Positions 17,203 through 25,781 of a stretch of DNA of 61,863 nucleotides are shown here, in pieces; the stretch's first letter is position 1; every line of letters begins with the position of its first letter. Source of the DNA: an uncultured Lachnospiraceae bacterium. Lineage in GTDB: Bacteria; Bacillota; Clostridia; Lachnospirales; Lachnospiraceae. The stretch covers positions 1 through 61,863 of the forward strand of contig OMXP01000008.1 in assembly GCA_900315055.1 (NCBI GenBank), in the 5' to 3' direction. The notes under the pieces were generated by a model, which was not told the origin of the DNA, did not search any database, and saw only the letters and a list, made by a program, of their open reading frames with translations. Position numbers and translations under genes: made by a program.

Positions 17203-19524
17203 ATGCAGGCAACCAACATGCAGCGCGATGTCCTGAACATGAACATGGAGCACGAACTCAAGATGCTGGCAAAGGAAAAGATGAACAAGACGCTGGATGC
17301 CTGCACCGACGAGGAGCTGTACTACATTCTGCAGGACTACTGCAAGCGCCTTCTTGCCGTGACCGAGCGAAACACCGGCGAAAAGATGGTCTATTACATC
17401 TCCTCCGAGTTTCTGATCGGACGCCTTCTCATCACCAACCTCATCAACCTGAAGATCTATGACCGCATGAAGTCCCTCATCGAAAAGTACGGCAAGGACC
17501 TCTCGAGAATCGAGGAGGTAGAGCCGGAGCCGGCACTTGGAAGCGGCGGCCTCGGGCGCCTTGCGGCCTGCTTCATGGATTCCATTGCAACGCTCGGCCT
17601 TCCCGGAGAGAGCATCACGCTGAACTATCATTTCGGGGATTTCAGGCAGGTACTCTCGGATCACATGCAGAAGACGGAGAAGAACCCGTGGATTACGAAG
17701 GACTCCTGGGAGAGCCCGACGGATGTTTACTTCAATGTTTACTTCGGCAGCCGGAAGGTCACAAGCCACATGTATGACATCGACGTTGTCGGGTACGATG
17801 CGGGCGTGAACAAGCTGCGCCTGTTTGATGTCGTGAGTGTCGATGAGTCCCTGGTAAAGGACGGCATCAGCTTCGACATGAAGGACATCGAGAAGAACCT
17901 GACACTGTTCCTCTACCCCGATGACTCGAGTCCGGACGGGAAGATCCTGCGCCTCTATCAGCAGTACTTCCTCGTCTCCAATGCGGCGCAGTGGATTCTC
18001 AGGGAGATGAAGAACCGGCAGTACAACCTGCGGCATCTCTATGACCACGCGGTGATCCAGATCAATGACACGCACCCCTCCCTCATCATCCCGGAGCTGA
18101 TCCGGATCATGACGACGGAGAAGGCCATGAGCATGGACGAGGCAATCAAGGCGGTATCCGGGACCTGTGCGTACACGAACCACACGATCCTGAATGAGGC
18201 ACTGGAGACCTGGCGCGTCGAGGACATCGAGAAAGTCGTCCCCCAGCTGATGCCGATTATCCGCGAGCTGGACCGGAGAGTGCGGGAGAAGTATGCGGAT
18301 CCCTCGGTCTATATCATCGATGAGAACAACGTGGTGCACATGGCATACCTTTGCATCCACTACGGATTCTCGGTGAACGGCGTTGCCGCAAACCACACGA
18401 AGATCCTCGAGAACGAGGCGCTGGCACCGTTCTATAAGATCTACCCCGAGAAGTTCAACAACAAGACCAACGGCATCTCGTTCCGCCGCTGGCTTCTTGC
18501 CTGCAACCATGAGCTGGCAAACTATCTCTCGTTCAAGATCTCGGACGCCTACAAGAAGGATCCGGTGCAGCTCGAGCGCCTGCTCGAGTATCAGAACGAC
18601 CCGGAGGTGCTGATGCGCCTGTCGGAGATCAAGATGCACAACAAGGCGCGACTTGCGGAGTACATTGCGCAGCATGAGAGCGTGCGCCTGGATGTGAACG
18701 GCATCTTCGATGTACAGATCAAGATGATGCATGAGTACAAGAGACAGCAGATGAATGCCCTGTACATCATCCACCGCTATCTTGCGATCAAGAACGGCGA
18801 GAAGCCAAGGCGTGCGGTCAACTATATCTTCGGCGGCAAGGCGGCGCCGGCCTATGTACTGGCCCAGGATTTCATCCATGTGCTGCTGGTACTGCAGGAC
18901 ATCATCAACCATGATCCGGACGTCAACCGCTTCATGCACCTGGTGTTTGTCACGAATTACAACGTCTCCTATGCCGAGAAGCTGATTCCGTCCGCGGATA
19001 TCTCGGAGGAGATCTCGCTCGCCTCAAAGGAGGCCTCCGGCACCTCCAACATGAAGTTCATGTTAAACGGCGCCGTGACACTTGGAACCAACGACGGGGC
19101 AAATGTCGAGATTCATGAGCTGGTGGGAGATGAGAACATCTACCTGTTCGGCCTCGATGCAAAATCGGTCATCGAACACGAGCGTCTCCGGGACTACAAT
19201 CCGAGGGAGTGCTATGAAAAGAGCTCGGTGATCCGTGAGGCACTGGACTTTCTGGTGGGGGAGCAGTGCATGGCGATCGGAAACGAGGAGAAGCTGCGCC
19301 GTGTTCACGACGAACTCTTAAGCAGGGATACTTACATGACCCTCGCGGATCTGGAGGAATATATCCGCGTGAAGGATCAGATGATCCGGGACTATGAGGA
19401 TCCGATCGGCTGGAACCGGAAGAGCCTTGTCAACATCGCAAAGGCCGGGTATTTCTCCTCCGACCGCACGATTCGCGAGTACAACCGTGATATCTGGCGT
19501 CTGTCGGAGCGCCGGGAGTCCTAG
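17203..19524 (+). CDS. glgP: glycogen/starch phosphorylase
   Basis: The 773-residue protein has the phosphorylase hallmarks: ALGSGGLGRLAACFMDS near residue 115, the INDTHPSL stretch, TNHTILNEALE, FNNKTNGISFRRWL and the PLP-site motif KEASGTSNMKFMLNG followed by GTNDGANVEI. It releases glucose-1-phosphate from storage glucan. It is slightly shorter than many bacterial homologues (about 800 residues). CGGAGG precedes ATG. It lies next to PPi-phosphofructokinase, giving a glycogen-to-glycolysis pair. Confidence 0.95.
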   Translation: MQATNMQRDVLNMNMEHELKMLAKEKMNKTLDACTDEELYYILQDYCKRLLAVTERNTGEKMVYYISSEFLIGRLLITNLINLKIYDRMKSLIEKYGKDLSRIEEVEPEPALGSGGLGRLAACFMDSIATLGLPGESITLNYHFGDFRQVLSDHMQKTEKNPWITKDSWESPTDVYFNVYFGSRKVTSHMYDIDVVGYDAGVNKLRLFDVVSVDESLVKDGISFDMKDIEKNLTLFLYPDDSSPDGKILRLYQQYFLVSNAAQWILREMKNRQYNLRHLYDHAVIQINDTHPSLIIPELIRIMTTEKAMSMDEAIKAVSGTCAYTNHTILNEALETWRVEDIEKVVPQLMPIIRELDRRVREKYADPSVYIIDENNVVHMAYLCIHYGFSVNGVAANHTKILENEALAPFYKIYPEKFNNKTNGISFRRWLLACNHELANYLSFKISDAYKKDPVQLERLLEYQNDPEVLMRLSEIKMHNKARLAEYIAQHESVRLDVNGIFDVQIKMMHEYKRQQMNALYIIHRYLAIKNGEKPRRAVNYIFGGKAAPAYVLAQDFIHVLLVLQDIINHDPDVNRFMHLVFVTNYNVSYAEKLIPSADISEEISLASKEASGTSNMKFMLNGAVTLGTNDGANVEIHELVGDENIYLFGLDAKSVIEHERLRDYNPRECYEKSSVIREALDFLVGEQCMAIGNEEKLRRVHDELLSRDTYMTLADLEEYIRVKDQMIRDYEDPIGWNRKSLVNIAKAGYFSSDRTIREYNRDIWRLSERRES

Positions 19525-19579
19525 AACAGATACCAGACAGAAAGATAAAAAGACAGACACTTAAAACGCAAAAAAGGGC

Positions 19580-19608
19580 TTGCCAAACGTCCCGGGGACT
19601 GGTATTAT
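19580..19608 (+). promoter_or_regulatory. promoter for tRNA-Val
   Basis: TTGCCA and TATTAT are separated by 17 bases, about 46 bp before the tRNA. Confidence 0.6.
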
Positions 19609-19654
19609 AGCGTTCGTCGGTGCGAAACACCGGCAGACAGTTCCAAGAACTGAT

Positions 19655-19728
19655 GCGATCATAGCTCAGCTGGGATGAGCGTCCGCTTGACGTGCGGGAG
19701 GTCAGAGGTTCGAGCCCTCTTGGTCGCA
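19655..19728 (+). tRNA. tRNA-Val (GAC)
   Basis: A full cloverleaf can be drawn: acceptor GCGATCA/TGGTCGC with A discriminator, D-stem GCTC/GAGC, anticodon stem TCCGC/GCGGG with loop TTGACGT (anticodon GAC, reading GUC), and T-arm with TTCGAGC. No CCA is encoded. It has its own promoter and terminator. Confidence 0.9.
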
Positions 19729-19733
19729 GCGTG

Positions 19734-19763
19734 AAGGAAGCAAGAAATTGCTTCCTTTTTTTG
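19734..19763 (+). terminator. terminator of tRNA-Val
   Basis: AAGGAAGCAA pairs with TTGCTTCCTT, followed by seven Ts. Confidence 0.8.
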
Positions 19764-19853
19764 TGTCTTCAGAGACCTGCAAAAAACATGTCAAATGCCG
19801 ATTTCAATGGCTGTCTTACCGATTTTCATCTGTTTTTATTGGATGATCCGTGC

Positions 19854-19882
19854 TTGCTTTAAGCAGGAATGGATGTTATAAT
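19854..19882 (+). promoter_or_regulatory. distal promoter of the 20055 gene
   Basis: TTGCTT and TATAAT are 17 bases apart, with TGT before the -10. The surrounding 19.76-20.05 kb stretch is AT-rich and otherwise holds no gene. Confidence 0.5.
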
Positions 19883-19944
19883 AAAAAGATTTAAAACAAT
19901 ATTTTAGATTTTTCAAAAAGCAATCAAAATTGTCGTAAAATAAA

Positions 19945-19973
19945 TTGAGAATCCGTACCGTTGGGTGTATAAT
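19945..19973 (+). promoter_or_regulatory. proximal promoter of the 20055 gene
   Basis: TTGAGA and TATAAT with exactly 17 bases between them. A strong AGGAGG at 20011 lies in the leader and would serve a short overlapping frame from GTG 20021 rather than the main gene. Confidence 0.6.
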
Positions 19974-20054
19974 ATAGCCAGTCAAGGAGGGTCGAGAGAT
20001 ATTACAGCATAGGAGGTACAGTGCTGGGAAAGATTACGCGAGGTACGGAAGCAC

Positions 20055-21194
20055 ATGAATACAGAACGTCTCAAAGTACTGGTGAACATTTATATCGGGA
20101 AATATCCTGAGCTCATTGCAGGAGATCATGATGTACGCCATAAATGGGAGGCGGTAGCCGACTGTGTGAGGACATGGGATCTGAATGCAGCCGATTTCGG
20201 AAATATGTTCGAGCAGGCGACAGAGGGTGCCACCTCCATCATCGAGGACGGTGCCGTCAATCCGAGGGCAGGAATTCTCTATCTTTGCAATCACGGATTT
20301 TCGTCTGAAGTGCGGGATGCGTTTTCTGACCTGTTAGTCCGCGACGGTTCCGAGGTATCGGAAAAGCAGGTAAAGGCTCAGCGATTTGTGGATACCATCA
20401 ACAGTCTCCTGACCGATCAGGCACCGGAGGAGTGGCAGTACCGCCAGAAGATGCGGACCGCCATCCGGTATCTGGCACTGATTCATCCGGAGGAGAATTA
20501 CTTCTTCCGGGCATCTGAGGCAACCGCCTTTGCAGGGTATACCGAGACGGAGGAAGAGATCGGCTACGACAGAAGCTTCTCCCTGCAGAATTACTACCGC
20601 ATGTGCGACGATACCGCCGCATACATCGGCACCCGCGAGGATCTGTTAAAGACCGTCAACAAGGGACTGACGCAGAAGGCAAAGCAGACCGGAAATTCCG
20701 ATCTTGTCGGGATTGATCCGGAACATCACATCCTGGTCTACGATCTCATCAGTTCCGCCTACCAGAAGGATTTCTACTCCGAGAAGGCGGCAAACAGGAA
20801 GTCGAAGATCAGTGCGGTGGCACAGAGGAAACTCGGGCGCACGAGAGAGCGTGCCCATCTGCTCGATGTGCGGGAAACCGTCGTCGACGAACTGAACCAT
20901 GTGAAGTCGGAACAGGCGCAGGAGAAGATCCCTTCGCTTGTGGATACGCATGCCAGCCATCAGGCCTACGGAGAGGGCACGGTGACAGAGCAGAACGGCA
21001 AGTACCTGACCGTTGCATTTCCGGAATCGACCAAGAAATTTGCTCTGCCGGGGGCCGTTGTCAACGGCTATCTGACGTTCCAGTCAGAGTCCGTGATGGA
21101 GACCTGCCGCAACATGGAGCGGAGCCAGACAAAGCGCCGCGAGGTGGAAAACAAACTGAACAGCGTCGATGTCCAGCTCTCGATGCTCGAATAA
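20055..21194 (+). CDS. conserved hypothetical protein with UvrD-tail-like C-terminal domain
   Basis: I do not recognise the 379-residue protein as a named family. It is soluble, with no signal peptide or membrane segment. Most of it looks helical. Residues about 305-350 (HQAYGEGTVTEQ...LTVAF...KKFALPGAVVNGYL) resemble the small beta domain found at the C-terminus of UvrD/PcrA helicases, which contacts RNA polymerase or nucleic acid. A short coiled-coil-like tail follows. Start ATG 20055 has only a weak site (GAGGT). A regulatory or nucleic-acid role is an inference. Confidence 0.7.
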   Translation: MNTERLKVLVNIYIGKYPELIAGDHDVRHKWEAVADCVRTWDLNAADFGNMFEQATEGATSIIEDGAVNPRAGILYLCNHGFSSEVRDAFSDLLVRDGSEVSEKQVKAQRFVDTINSLLTDQAPEEWQYRQKMRTAIRYLALIHPEENYFFRASEATAFAGYTETEEEIGYDRSFSLQNYYRMCDDTAAYIGTREDLLKTVNKGLTQKAKQTGNSDLVGIDPEHHILVYDLISSAYQKDFYSEKAANRKSKISAVAQRKLGRTRERAHLLDVRETVVDELNHVKSEQAQEKIPSLVDTHASHQAYGEGTVTEQNGKYLTVAFPESTKKFALPGAVVNGYLTFQSESVMETCRNMERSQTKRREVENKLNSVDVQLSMLE

Positions 21195-21208
21195 GGGCTT
21201 TGTCGGGA

Positions 21209-21246
21209 AGGCTGCAGCTTCTAAAAGGCTGCGGCCTTTCTTTTTG
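21209..21246 (+). terminator. terminator of the 20055 gene
   Basis: AAGGCTGCAGC pairs with GCTGCGGCCTT (one G-T), followed by a T-rich tract. Confidence 0.75.
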
Positions 21247-21318
21247 TCTTTTTTCATCAGTTTTTGTTTTCACGTTTCTCTTCTTTCTCGGAAAGCGCGC
21301 CTGTGGTAGGATGGGTCC

Positions 21319-22713
21319 ATGAGCAAAAACGGCAATGAAGATAATCACATCGAAGAAGAAGCCGATACGGGAGTCGAATCGGAAGAGGATTTCGCTCCGG
21401 AAACGGACGAAGAGGACGGGGAGGAAGATTCCGGCCATTCTCTTCGTCCGTTTCGTGTGCTTCTGATTCTCCTTCTTGCCGGTGTGGCAGCACTTGCGGG
21501 TTTTGCCGTCACGGAGCACAGGGATCAGATCCTTGCCGCCGTCAGAGGAGAAGAGCCGGAGTCTTCCGAGTCTTCCACCCTGGTCCGGACGATCTCCCCG
21601 GAAGAGGCAGCTTTTGCCGCAAGTCAGAAGGCGGAGAGAGTGAGGGCTGCACAGGCAAAAGAGTCCGCGGAAAAGAAGGAGGAAGCAGAGGGCGCGGGAA
21701 GCGTCGAAGAATCCGAACCGGAGACGCCATCTGCCGACGAGGTGCTTGAGGCGGACGACGGGACCGTGACCTTTGCCTTTGCCGGGGATATCCTCTTTGA
21801 TACGTCCTATGCCGCAGGGGCGACGATTGCAGGGCTTGGCATCACGAACTGCTTTGACGGGCAGGCGCTGTCCCTCATGCAGAGCGCGGACGTATTTGTT
21901 CTGAACAACGAATTTCCCTACACCACATCGGACGGTGCTCTGGAGGGAAAGAAATACACCTTCCATGCGGATCCCTCGACCGTTACCAACCTTGATGCCA
22001 TCGGCTGTGATCTTGTGACACTTGCCAACAACCACGCCTATGACTACGGGGAGCAGGGGCTTCTGGATACGCTGGATACCCTGACGGCGGACGGCATGCC
22101 CTATATCGGCGCCGGCAGGAACCTTGCTGAGGCAAGCCGCCCGAGGACCTATGCCGCAGGCGGGGTGAAGATCGCCATCCTCAACGCGACCCAGATCGAG
22201 CGATATGACAATCCGGAGACGAAGGGTGCAACGGACACGGAACCCGGGGTGTTCCGGTGCTATGATCCGGCAAATCTCTATGCGGCGATCCGACAGGCAA
22301 AGGCGGACGCGGACCTTGTCTTTGTCTATGTCCACTGGGGAACGGAAGGCGAAACGCAGCCGGACGCCCTGCAGGTGGAGCAGGCACAGGGCATGCAGGA
22401 GGCGGGCGCGGACCTTGTAATCGGCGATCACCCGCATGTCCTGCAGGGCTTTACTTCCGTAAACGGGATGCCGGTGCTCTACAGTCTCGGAAATTTCCTC
22501 TTTCACTCCAAAACCCAGGATACCGGGATCCTCGAAGTTCAGGTGGATACGACGGAGGGGAACATACAGTCCATCTCCTTTGTTCCGATGATCTCGTCCA
22601 ACTGCCTTGTCACAACGGCAGAAGGGGACGAAAAGACAAGGATCCTGAATGAAATGCAGCAGATGTCGGAAGGCGTTACCGTTGATGGTGACGGCAGCGT
22701 CACGTGGCAGTAA
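21319..22713 (+). CDS. CapA family (poly-gamma-glutamate synthesis type) protein
   Basis: The 464-residue protein has an acidic cytoplasmic N-terminus (about 1-42), one membrane segment (about 44-64), a Glu/Ala-rich linker and then an extracellular CapA metallophosphatase-like domain (about 130-440). Motifs are FAFAGDILFD, LANNHAYDYG, VYVHWGTE and GDHPHVLQGF. CapA/PgsA proteins take part in poly-gamma-glutamate export or envelope metabolism, but no capB or capC is nearby, so the substrate is open. No clear ribosome site precedes ATG 21319; a TGGTAGGAT element sits six bases upstream, so a leaderless transcript is possible. Confidence 0.85.
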   Translation: MSKNGNEDNHIEEEADTGVESEEDFAPETDEEDGEEDSGHSLRPFRVLLILLLAGVAALAGFAVTEHRDQILAAVRGEEPESSESSTLVRTISPEEAAFAASQKAERVRAAQAKESAEKKEEAEGAGSVEESEPETPSADEVLEADDGTVTFAFAGDILFDTSYAAGATIAGLGITNCFDGQALSLMQSADVFVLNNEFPYTTSDGALEGKKYTFHADPSTVTNLDAIGCDLVTLANNHAYDYGEQGLLDTLDTLTADGMPYIGAGRNLAEASRPRTYAAGGVKIAILNATQIERYDNPETKGATDTEPGVFRCYDPANLYAAIRQAKADADLVFVYVHWGTEGETQPDALQVEQAQGMQEAGADLVIGDHPHVLQGFTSVNGMPVLYSLGNFLFHSKTQDTGILEVQVDTTEGNIQSISFVPMISSNCLVTTAEGDEKTRILNEMQQMSEGVTVDGDGSVTWQ

Positions 22714-22738
22714 GTTCTTATCGTGAGGACACACATTC

Positions 22739-23416
22739 ATGAAACGATTTCAGTATATTCTGTTTGATCTGGACGGGACGCTCTGGGAGTCGGGACCCGG
22801 GATCACGAAGGGGGTACAGCATGCGCTGCACTGCCTCGGAATCGAGGAAGAAGCCTCGAACCTGACGAGCTTTATCGGACCGCCGCTGAATACGGAGTTC
22901 CAGAGACGCTACGGCTTTACGCCGGAAAAGAGCGCGGAGGCGATCCGGATCTTCCGAGAGTACTACGACGACAGGGGTGTCTACGACAACCGCCTCTATC
23001 CGGGTGTCCGGGACATGCTGAGAAAGCTCTACGAAGCGGGCATCATGGTTGCCGCAGCCTCCAGCAAGCCGCAGCCTCTGATCGACAAGCTCATGATCTA
23101 TTTCGATATCGGTCAGTACTTCGAATTCACGCTGGGCTCGAACCCGGCGGATGAGCTGAAGAATCAGAGCGGAGAGGATGCGAAGACGAAGATCGTGACC
23201 GCTGCCCTGACAAGGCTCTGCGCCCTTCCGGAGCACACCGCGATGGTGGGAGACCGGCGGTTCGACATGCAGGGCGCCGTCGCAAATCACGTAACTCCGG
23301 TGGGCACAGGTTACGGATATGGAACGGAGGAGGAACTGAGGAAGGCCGGTGCCGTCTTTGTGGCACCGGATGTACCGAAGCTCTGCAGCTATCTCCTTGC
23401 GGGGCAGGACGATTGA
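22739..23416 (+). CDS. HAD hydrolase, phosphoglycolate phosphatase-like
   Basis: The 225-residue HAD protein has motif I FDLDGTLWES, motif II around AAASSKPQ, and motif III/IV in AMVGDRRFDMQGA. The helical cap lies between motifs I and II (subfamily IA, Gph/PgmB-like). The small-molecule substrate cannot be fixed. It overlaps the next gene by four bases. Confidence 0.85.
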   Translation: MKRFQYILFDLDGTLWESGPGITKGVQHALHCLGIEEEASNLTSFIGPPLNTEFQRRYGFTPEKSAEAIRIFREYYDDRGVYDNRLYPGVRDMLRKLYEAGIMVAAASSKPQPLIDKLMIYFDIGQYFEFTLGSNPADELKNQSGEDAKTKIVTAALTRLCALPEHTAMVGDRRFDMQGAVANHVTPVGTGYGYGTEEELRKAGAVFVAPDVPKLCSYLLAGQDD

Positions 23417-24333
23417 GCGCCCTGCAGGCCCTGATCCCGTTCCTTCTCTTTACCCTGGTGCTGGAGGGAGCACAGCTCCTCTTTTCCTTCCTGCTGGACC
23501 TCATCGTCTCTGCGGGAAGCGGAACGCTCTTTGTCTTCTGCATGCAGCACCCCGGGGATGCAAACGCCATCGCCACCGCCCTGTCGTACCTTGCGGCATT
23601 CCTCATTGTCCTTTCCTTTGTAAAGGAGGACCTTGTCTGGACGAAAAAAAGGTATCAGGCGATGGAACAGGCGGGGACCCTTCAGCTGTCCATGGAAAAG
23701 GCAGAGAAGGACGCAGAGGATCCAAACAAAGAGGATCAGGAGAAGAGGGAACAGGAGAGGATCAGACGATGGAAGATCGATACTCCGTATCTTGTTCTTC
23801 CGGAATATCGGCTCCTTGCGGGGATTCTCCTGTCGCTTTGCGCCATGCTTTTGTCTCTCGGGATTCAGGAGGTTTACGCCCTTTCCGGCATCTTGGAGGG
23901 AGGAACGGATCTTTCCGGCCTGTCGCCTGCCCTTTCGGCGGCAGTGTACGGACTCTTTACGCCCTTTGTCGAGGAGATGGTCTTTCGGGTATCGACCTAT
24001 GGAAGACTCCTTCAGAAGACGAGGGGATCGGTCCCCGTGTGCATGCTGTTCTCGGCCCTTCTGTTCGGCCTGTTCCACGGGAACCTGCCGCAGGGGGTGT
24101 ATGCAATGCTCATGGGCTTTCTCTTTGTCCTTGCCATTGAGATTACCGGCGAGTTTGTGACTGCCTTCTTCATGCATTCCCTCTGCAACCTGGCTTCCCT
24201 GTTCCTTTCCTTTCAGGGGATCGCCGTGAGCCTTCCTGCAGCCCTGCTGTTTCTTCTTGCAGGTTTTCTTGGTCTTGCAGCCGTGCTCTTGCTCTGCCGG
24301 CGGGTGCGGATCGATGCCTGGAAAAGCCGCTGA
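23413..24333 (+). CDS. CPBP family intramembrane metalloprotease
   Basis: The 306-residue protein has about eight hydrophobic segments and the CPBP (Abi) motifs EEMVFR, FGLFHGNLPQGVYAMLMG and FFMHSLCN, which supply the Glu/His catalytic residues. Bacterial members process membrane proteins or give bacteriocin self-immunity. A charged, highly hydrophilic loop (about residues 78-120) follows the third hydrophobic segment. It begins at TTG 23413 overlapping the HAD stop, implying coupling. Confidence 0.82.
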   Translation: MSALQALIPFLLFTLVLEGAQLLFSFLLDLIVSAGSGTLFVFCMQHPGDANAIATALSYLAAFLIVLSFVKEDLVWTKKRYQAMEQAGTLQLSMEKAEKDAEDPNKEDQEKREQERIRRWKIDTPYLVLPEYRLLAGILLSLCAMLLSLGIQEVYALSGILEGGTDLSGLSPALSAAVYGLFTPFVEEMVFRVSTYGRLLQKTRGSVPVCMLFSALLFGLFHGNLPQGVYAMLMGFLFVLAIEITGEFVTAFFMHSLCNLASLFLSFQGIAVSLPAALLFLLAGFLGLAAVLLLCRRVRIDAWKSR

Positions 24334-24349
24334 CAGCGTCAAGTAATGC

Positions 24350-24379
24350 TTGCATCCTGCTCTGGGGCAGTGTTATACT
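24350..24379 (+). promoter_or_regulatory. promoter for rpmE
   Basis: TTGCAT, an 18-base spacer and TATACT preceded by TGT (extended -10). A leader of about 130 nt follows. Confidence 0.6.
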
Positions 24380-24469
24380 GATCAAGCTGTCCTTTCGGGG
24401 GCAGAAACAAGGAAATCATGTCTCGTCATCATTGAGGTTCATTGATGAGGATCGTCCATCTGTGGGTGA

Positions 24470-24489
24470 GTAAATGATAGATCATTTAC
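24470..24489. promoter_or_regulatory. palindrome in the rpmE leader
   Basis: GTAAATGAT and ATCATTTAC flank AG about 28 bp before the rpmE start. It could be an operator or part of an autoregulatory L31 leader RNA. Confidence 0.4.
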
Positions 24490-24516
24490 GACAGCGCTTA
24501 CAAAAGGAGAAAAGCA

Positions 24517-24717
24517 ATGAAAGAGGGAATTCATCCGAAGTATTATCAGTGCAAGGTGACCTGCAACTGCGGCAACACCTTCATTACGGGATCTACCGTT
24601 CCGGAGATTCACGTCGAAGTCTGCTCCAAGTGCCATCCGTTCTACACCGGCCAGCAGAGATCCAATGCAGCCAAGGGCCGCATCGAGAAGTTCAACAAGA
24701 AGTACGGCCTTCAGTAG
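24517..24717 (+). CDS. rpmE: 50S ribosomal protein L31
   Basis: The 66-residue protein begins [10 protein letters not shown] and has the zinc-binding type pattern with cysteines in TCNCGN and [10 protein letters not shown], then the basic tail [11 protein letters not shown]. This is the zinc-containing (C+) form. AAAGGAG precedes ATG. The order rpmE, DUF1385, prmC, prfA is a common cluster in Clostridia. Confidence 0.97.
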   Translation: MKEGIHPKYYQCKVTCNCGNTFITGSTVPEIHVEVCSKCHPFYTGQQRSNAAKGRIEKFNKKYGLQ

Positions 24718-24736
24718 TTTCTACAAAGGCAGATGG

Positions 24737-24765
24737 GAGCCGGGACAGGTATGTCCCGGCTCTTT
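24737..24765 (+). terminator. weak terminator or attenuator after rpmE
   Basis: GAGCCGGGACA pairs with TGTCCCGGCTC, followed by only three Ts, so read-through into DUF1385 is likely. Confidence 0.5.
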
Positions 24766-24788
24766 GCGTAACCAGGAAGGGAGAGTCC

Positions 24789-25781
24789 ATGGCAGGAAAG
24801 AGGAAACAGCACTACTCCGGGATCGGCGGACAGGCGCTGCTCGAGGGCGTGATGATGCGAAACCACGACATGGTCGCCTGCGCGGTGCGAAAACCCACCG
24901 GGGAGATCGAGGTCGAGGTTGATGAGCACCATCCGATCGGAGAGGGCACCATCTGGACAAAGATTCCGCTGATCAGGGGGGTGCTTGCCTTTATCGATTC
25001 CATGATCGTCGGCTTTCGGAGCATCAACTATTCCTCGGAGATCTACATGGAGGACGAGGAGAGTAAAAAGGATCCGGAGGCGGAGAAGAAGGAGAACTCC
25101 GCGGTCATGGGAATTTCCATGGTCATCGGCGTGGTCCTCGGACTTGTGCTGTTCGTGTACCTGCCGCTTCTGTTCACGGACCTGCTCTCAAGATCGATCC
25201 GCTCTCAGGCATTCCTGTCTCTCATCGAGGGCCTGATCCGCATCGGGATCTTCATCGCCTACATGGCCGTGATCAGTGCGATGAAGGACATGCACCGCAT
25301 GTACCAGTATCACGGGGCGGAGCACAAGTGCATCAACTGCATTGAGAGAGGGAAACCTCTGACCGTACAGTATGTTGCTCAGTCAACCCGCTTCCACAAG
25401 CGCTGCGGCACCTCGTATCTGTTTCTTGTCATGCTGGTGTCGGTGGTGCTGTTCTTCTTTATCCGGGTCGATAACCGGCTGCTCCGCTTTGGCCTTCGCC
25501 TTCTTCTGATCCCGGTCGTTGCGGGGATCGCCTATGAGATTCTCCGCGCGGCCGGCCGCAGTGACAACCTGTTCATCCGCATCGTCTCCGCACCCGGCAT
25601 CTGGCTGCAGCACCTGACGACGAAGGAGCCCGACACGGAGATGATCGAGGCCGGCATCCGCTCCGTGGAAGCGGTGTTCGACTGGAAGGCGTACCTCGTA
25701 AAGGAGTTCCACTACGACCCGGCAGAGCTTTCGCACTATGAAAAGGGCGGCTTTGTCGAGAACGACGAGGTGTCAGGGTGA
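24789..25781 (+). CDS. DUF1385 family membrane protein
   Basis: The 330-residue protein has the DUF1385 signature: GGQALLEGVMMR near the N-terminus, MYQYHGAEHKCINC in the middle and CGTSYLFLV. Three to four hydrophobic segments are present. The function is unknown, though it is nearly always next to prmC/prfA. The start is ATG 24789 with AGGAAGGGAG upstream. The same frame is open back to 24474, but that would overlap rpmE entirely and is not used. It ends overlapping prmC by four bases. Confidence 0.88.
   Translation: MAGKRKQHYSGIGGQALLEGVMMRNHDMVACAVRKPTGEIEVEVDEHHPIGEGTIWTKIPLIRGVLAFIDSMIVGFRSINYSSEIYMEDEESKKDPEAEKKENSAVMGISMVIGVVLGLVLFVYLPLLFTDLLSRSIRSQAFLSLIEGLIRIGIFIAYMAVISAMKDMHRMYQYHGAEHKCINCIERGKPLTVQYVAQSTRFHKRCGTSYLFLVMLVSVVLFFFIRVDNRLLRFGLRLLLIPVVAGIAYEILRAAGRSDNLFIRIVSAPGIWLQHLTTKEPDTEMIEAGIRSVEAVFDWKAYLVKEFHYDPAELSHYEKGGFVENDEVSG

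Noticed and set aside
17062..18939. Open frame of over 600 codons opposite glycogen phosphorylase
   Set aside because: Shadow frame; the plus-strand translation is a clear phosphorylase.
19898..19920. AT-rich stretch with ATTTTTCAAAAA as an operator
   Set aside because: Low-complexity A/T runs in a generally AT-rich leader; no repeated or symmetrical site beyond chance.
24734..24766. Riboswitch between rpmE and DUF1385
   Set aside because: Only a single simple hairpin is present with no conserved aptamer-like elements; read as a weak terminator.
24474..24788. Long N-terminal extension of DUF1385
   Set aside because: It would overlap all of rpmE; the family motif starts close to ATG 24789, which has a ribosome site.
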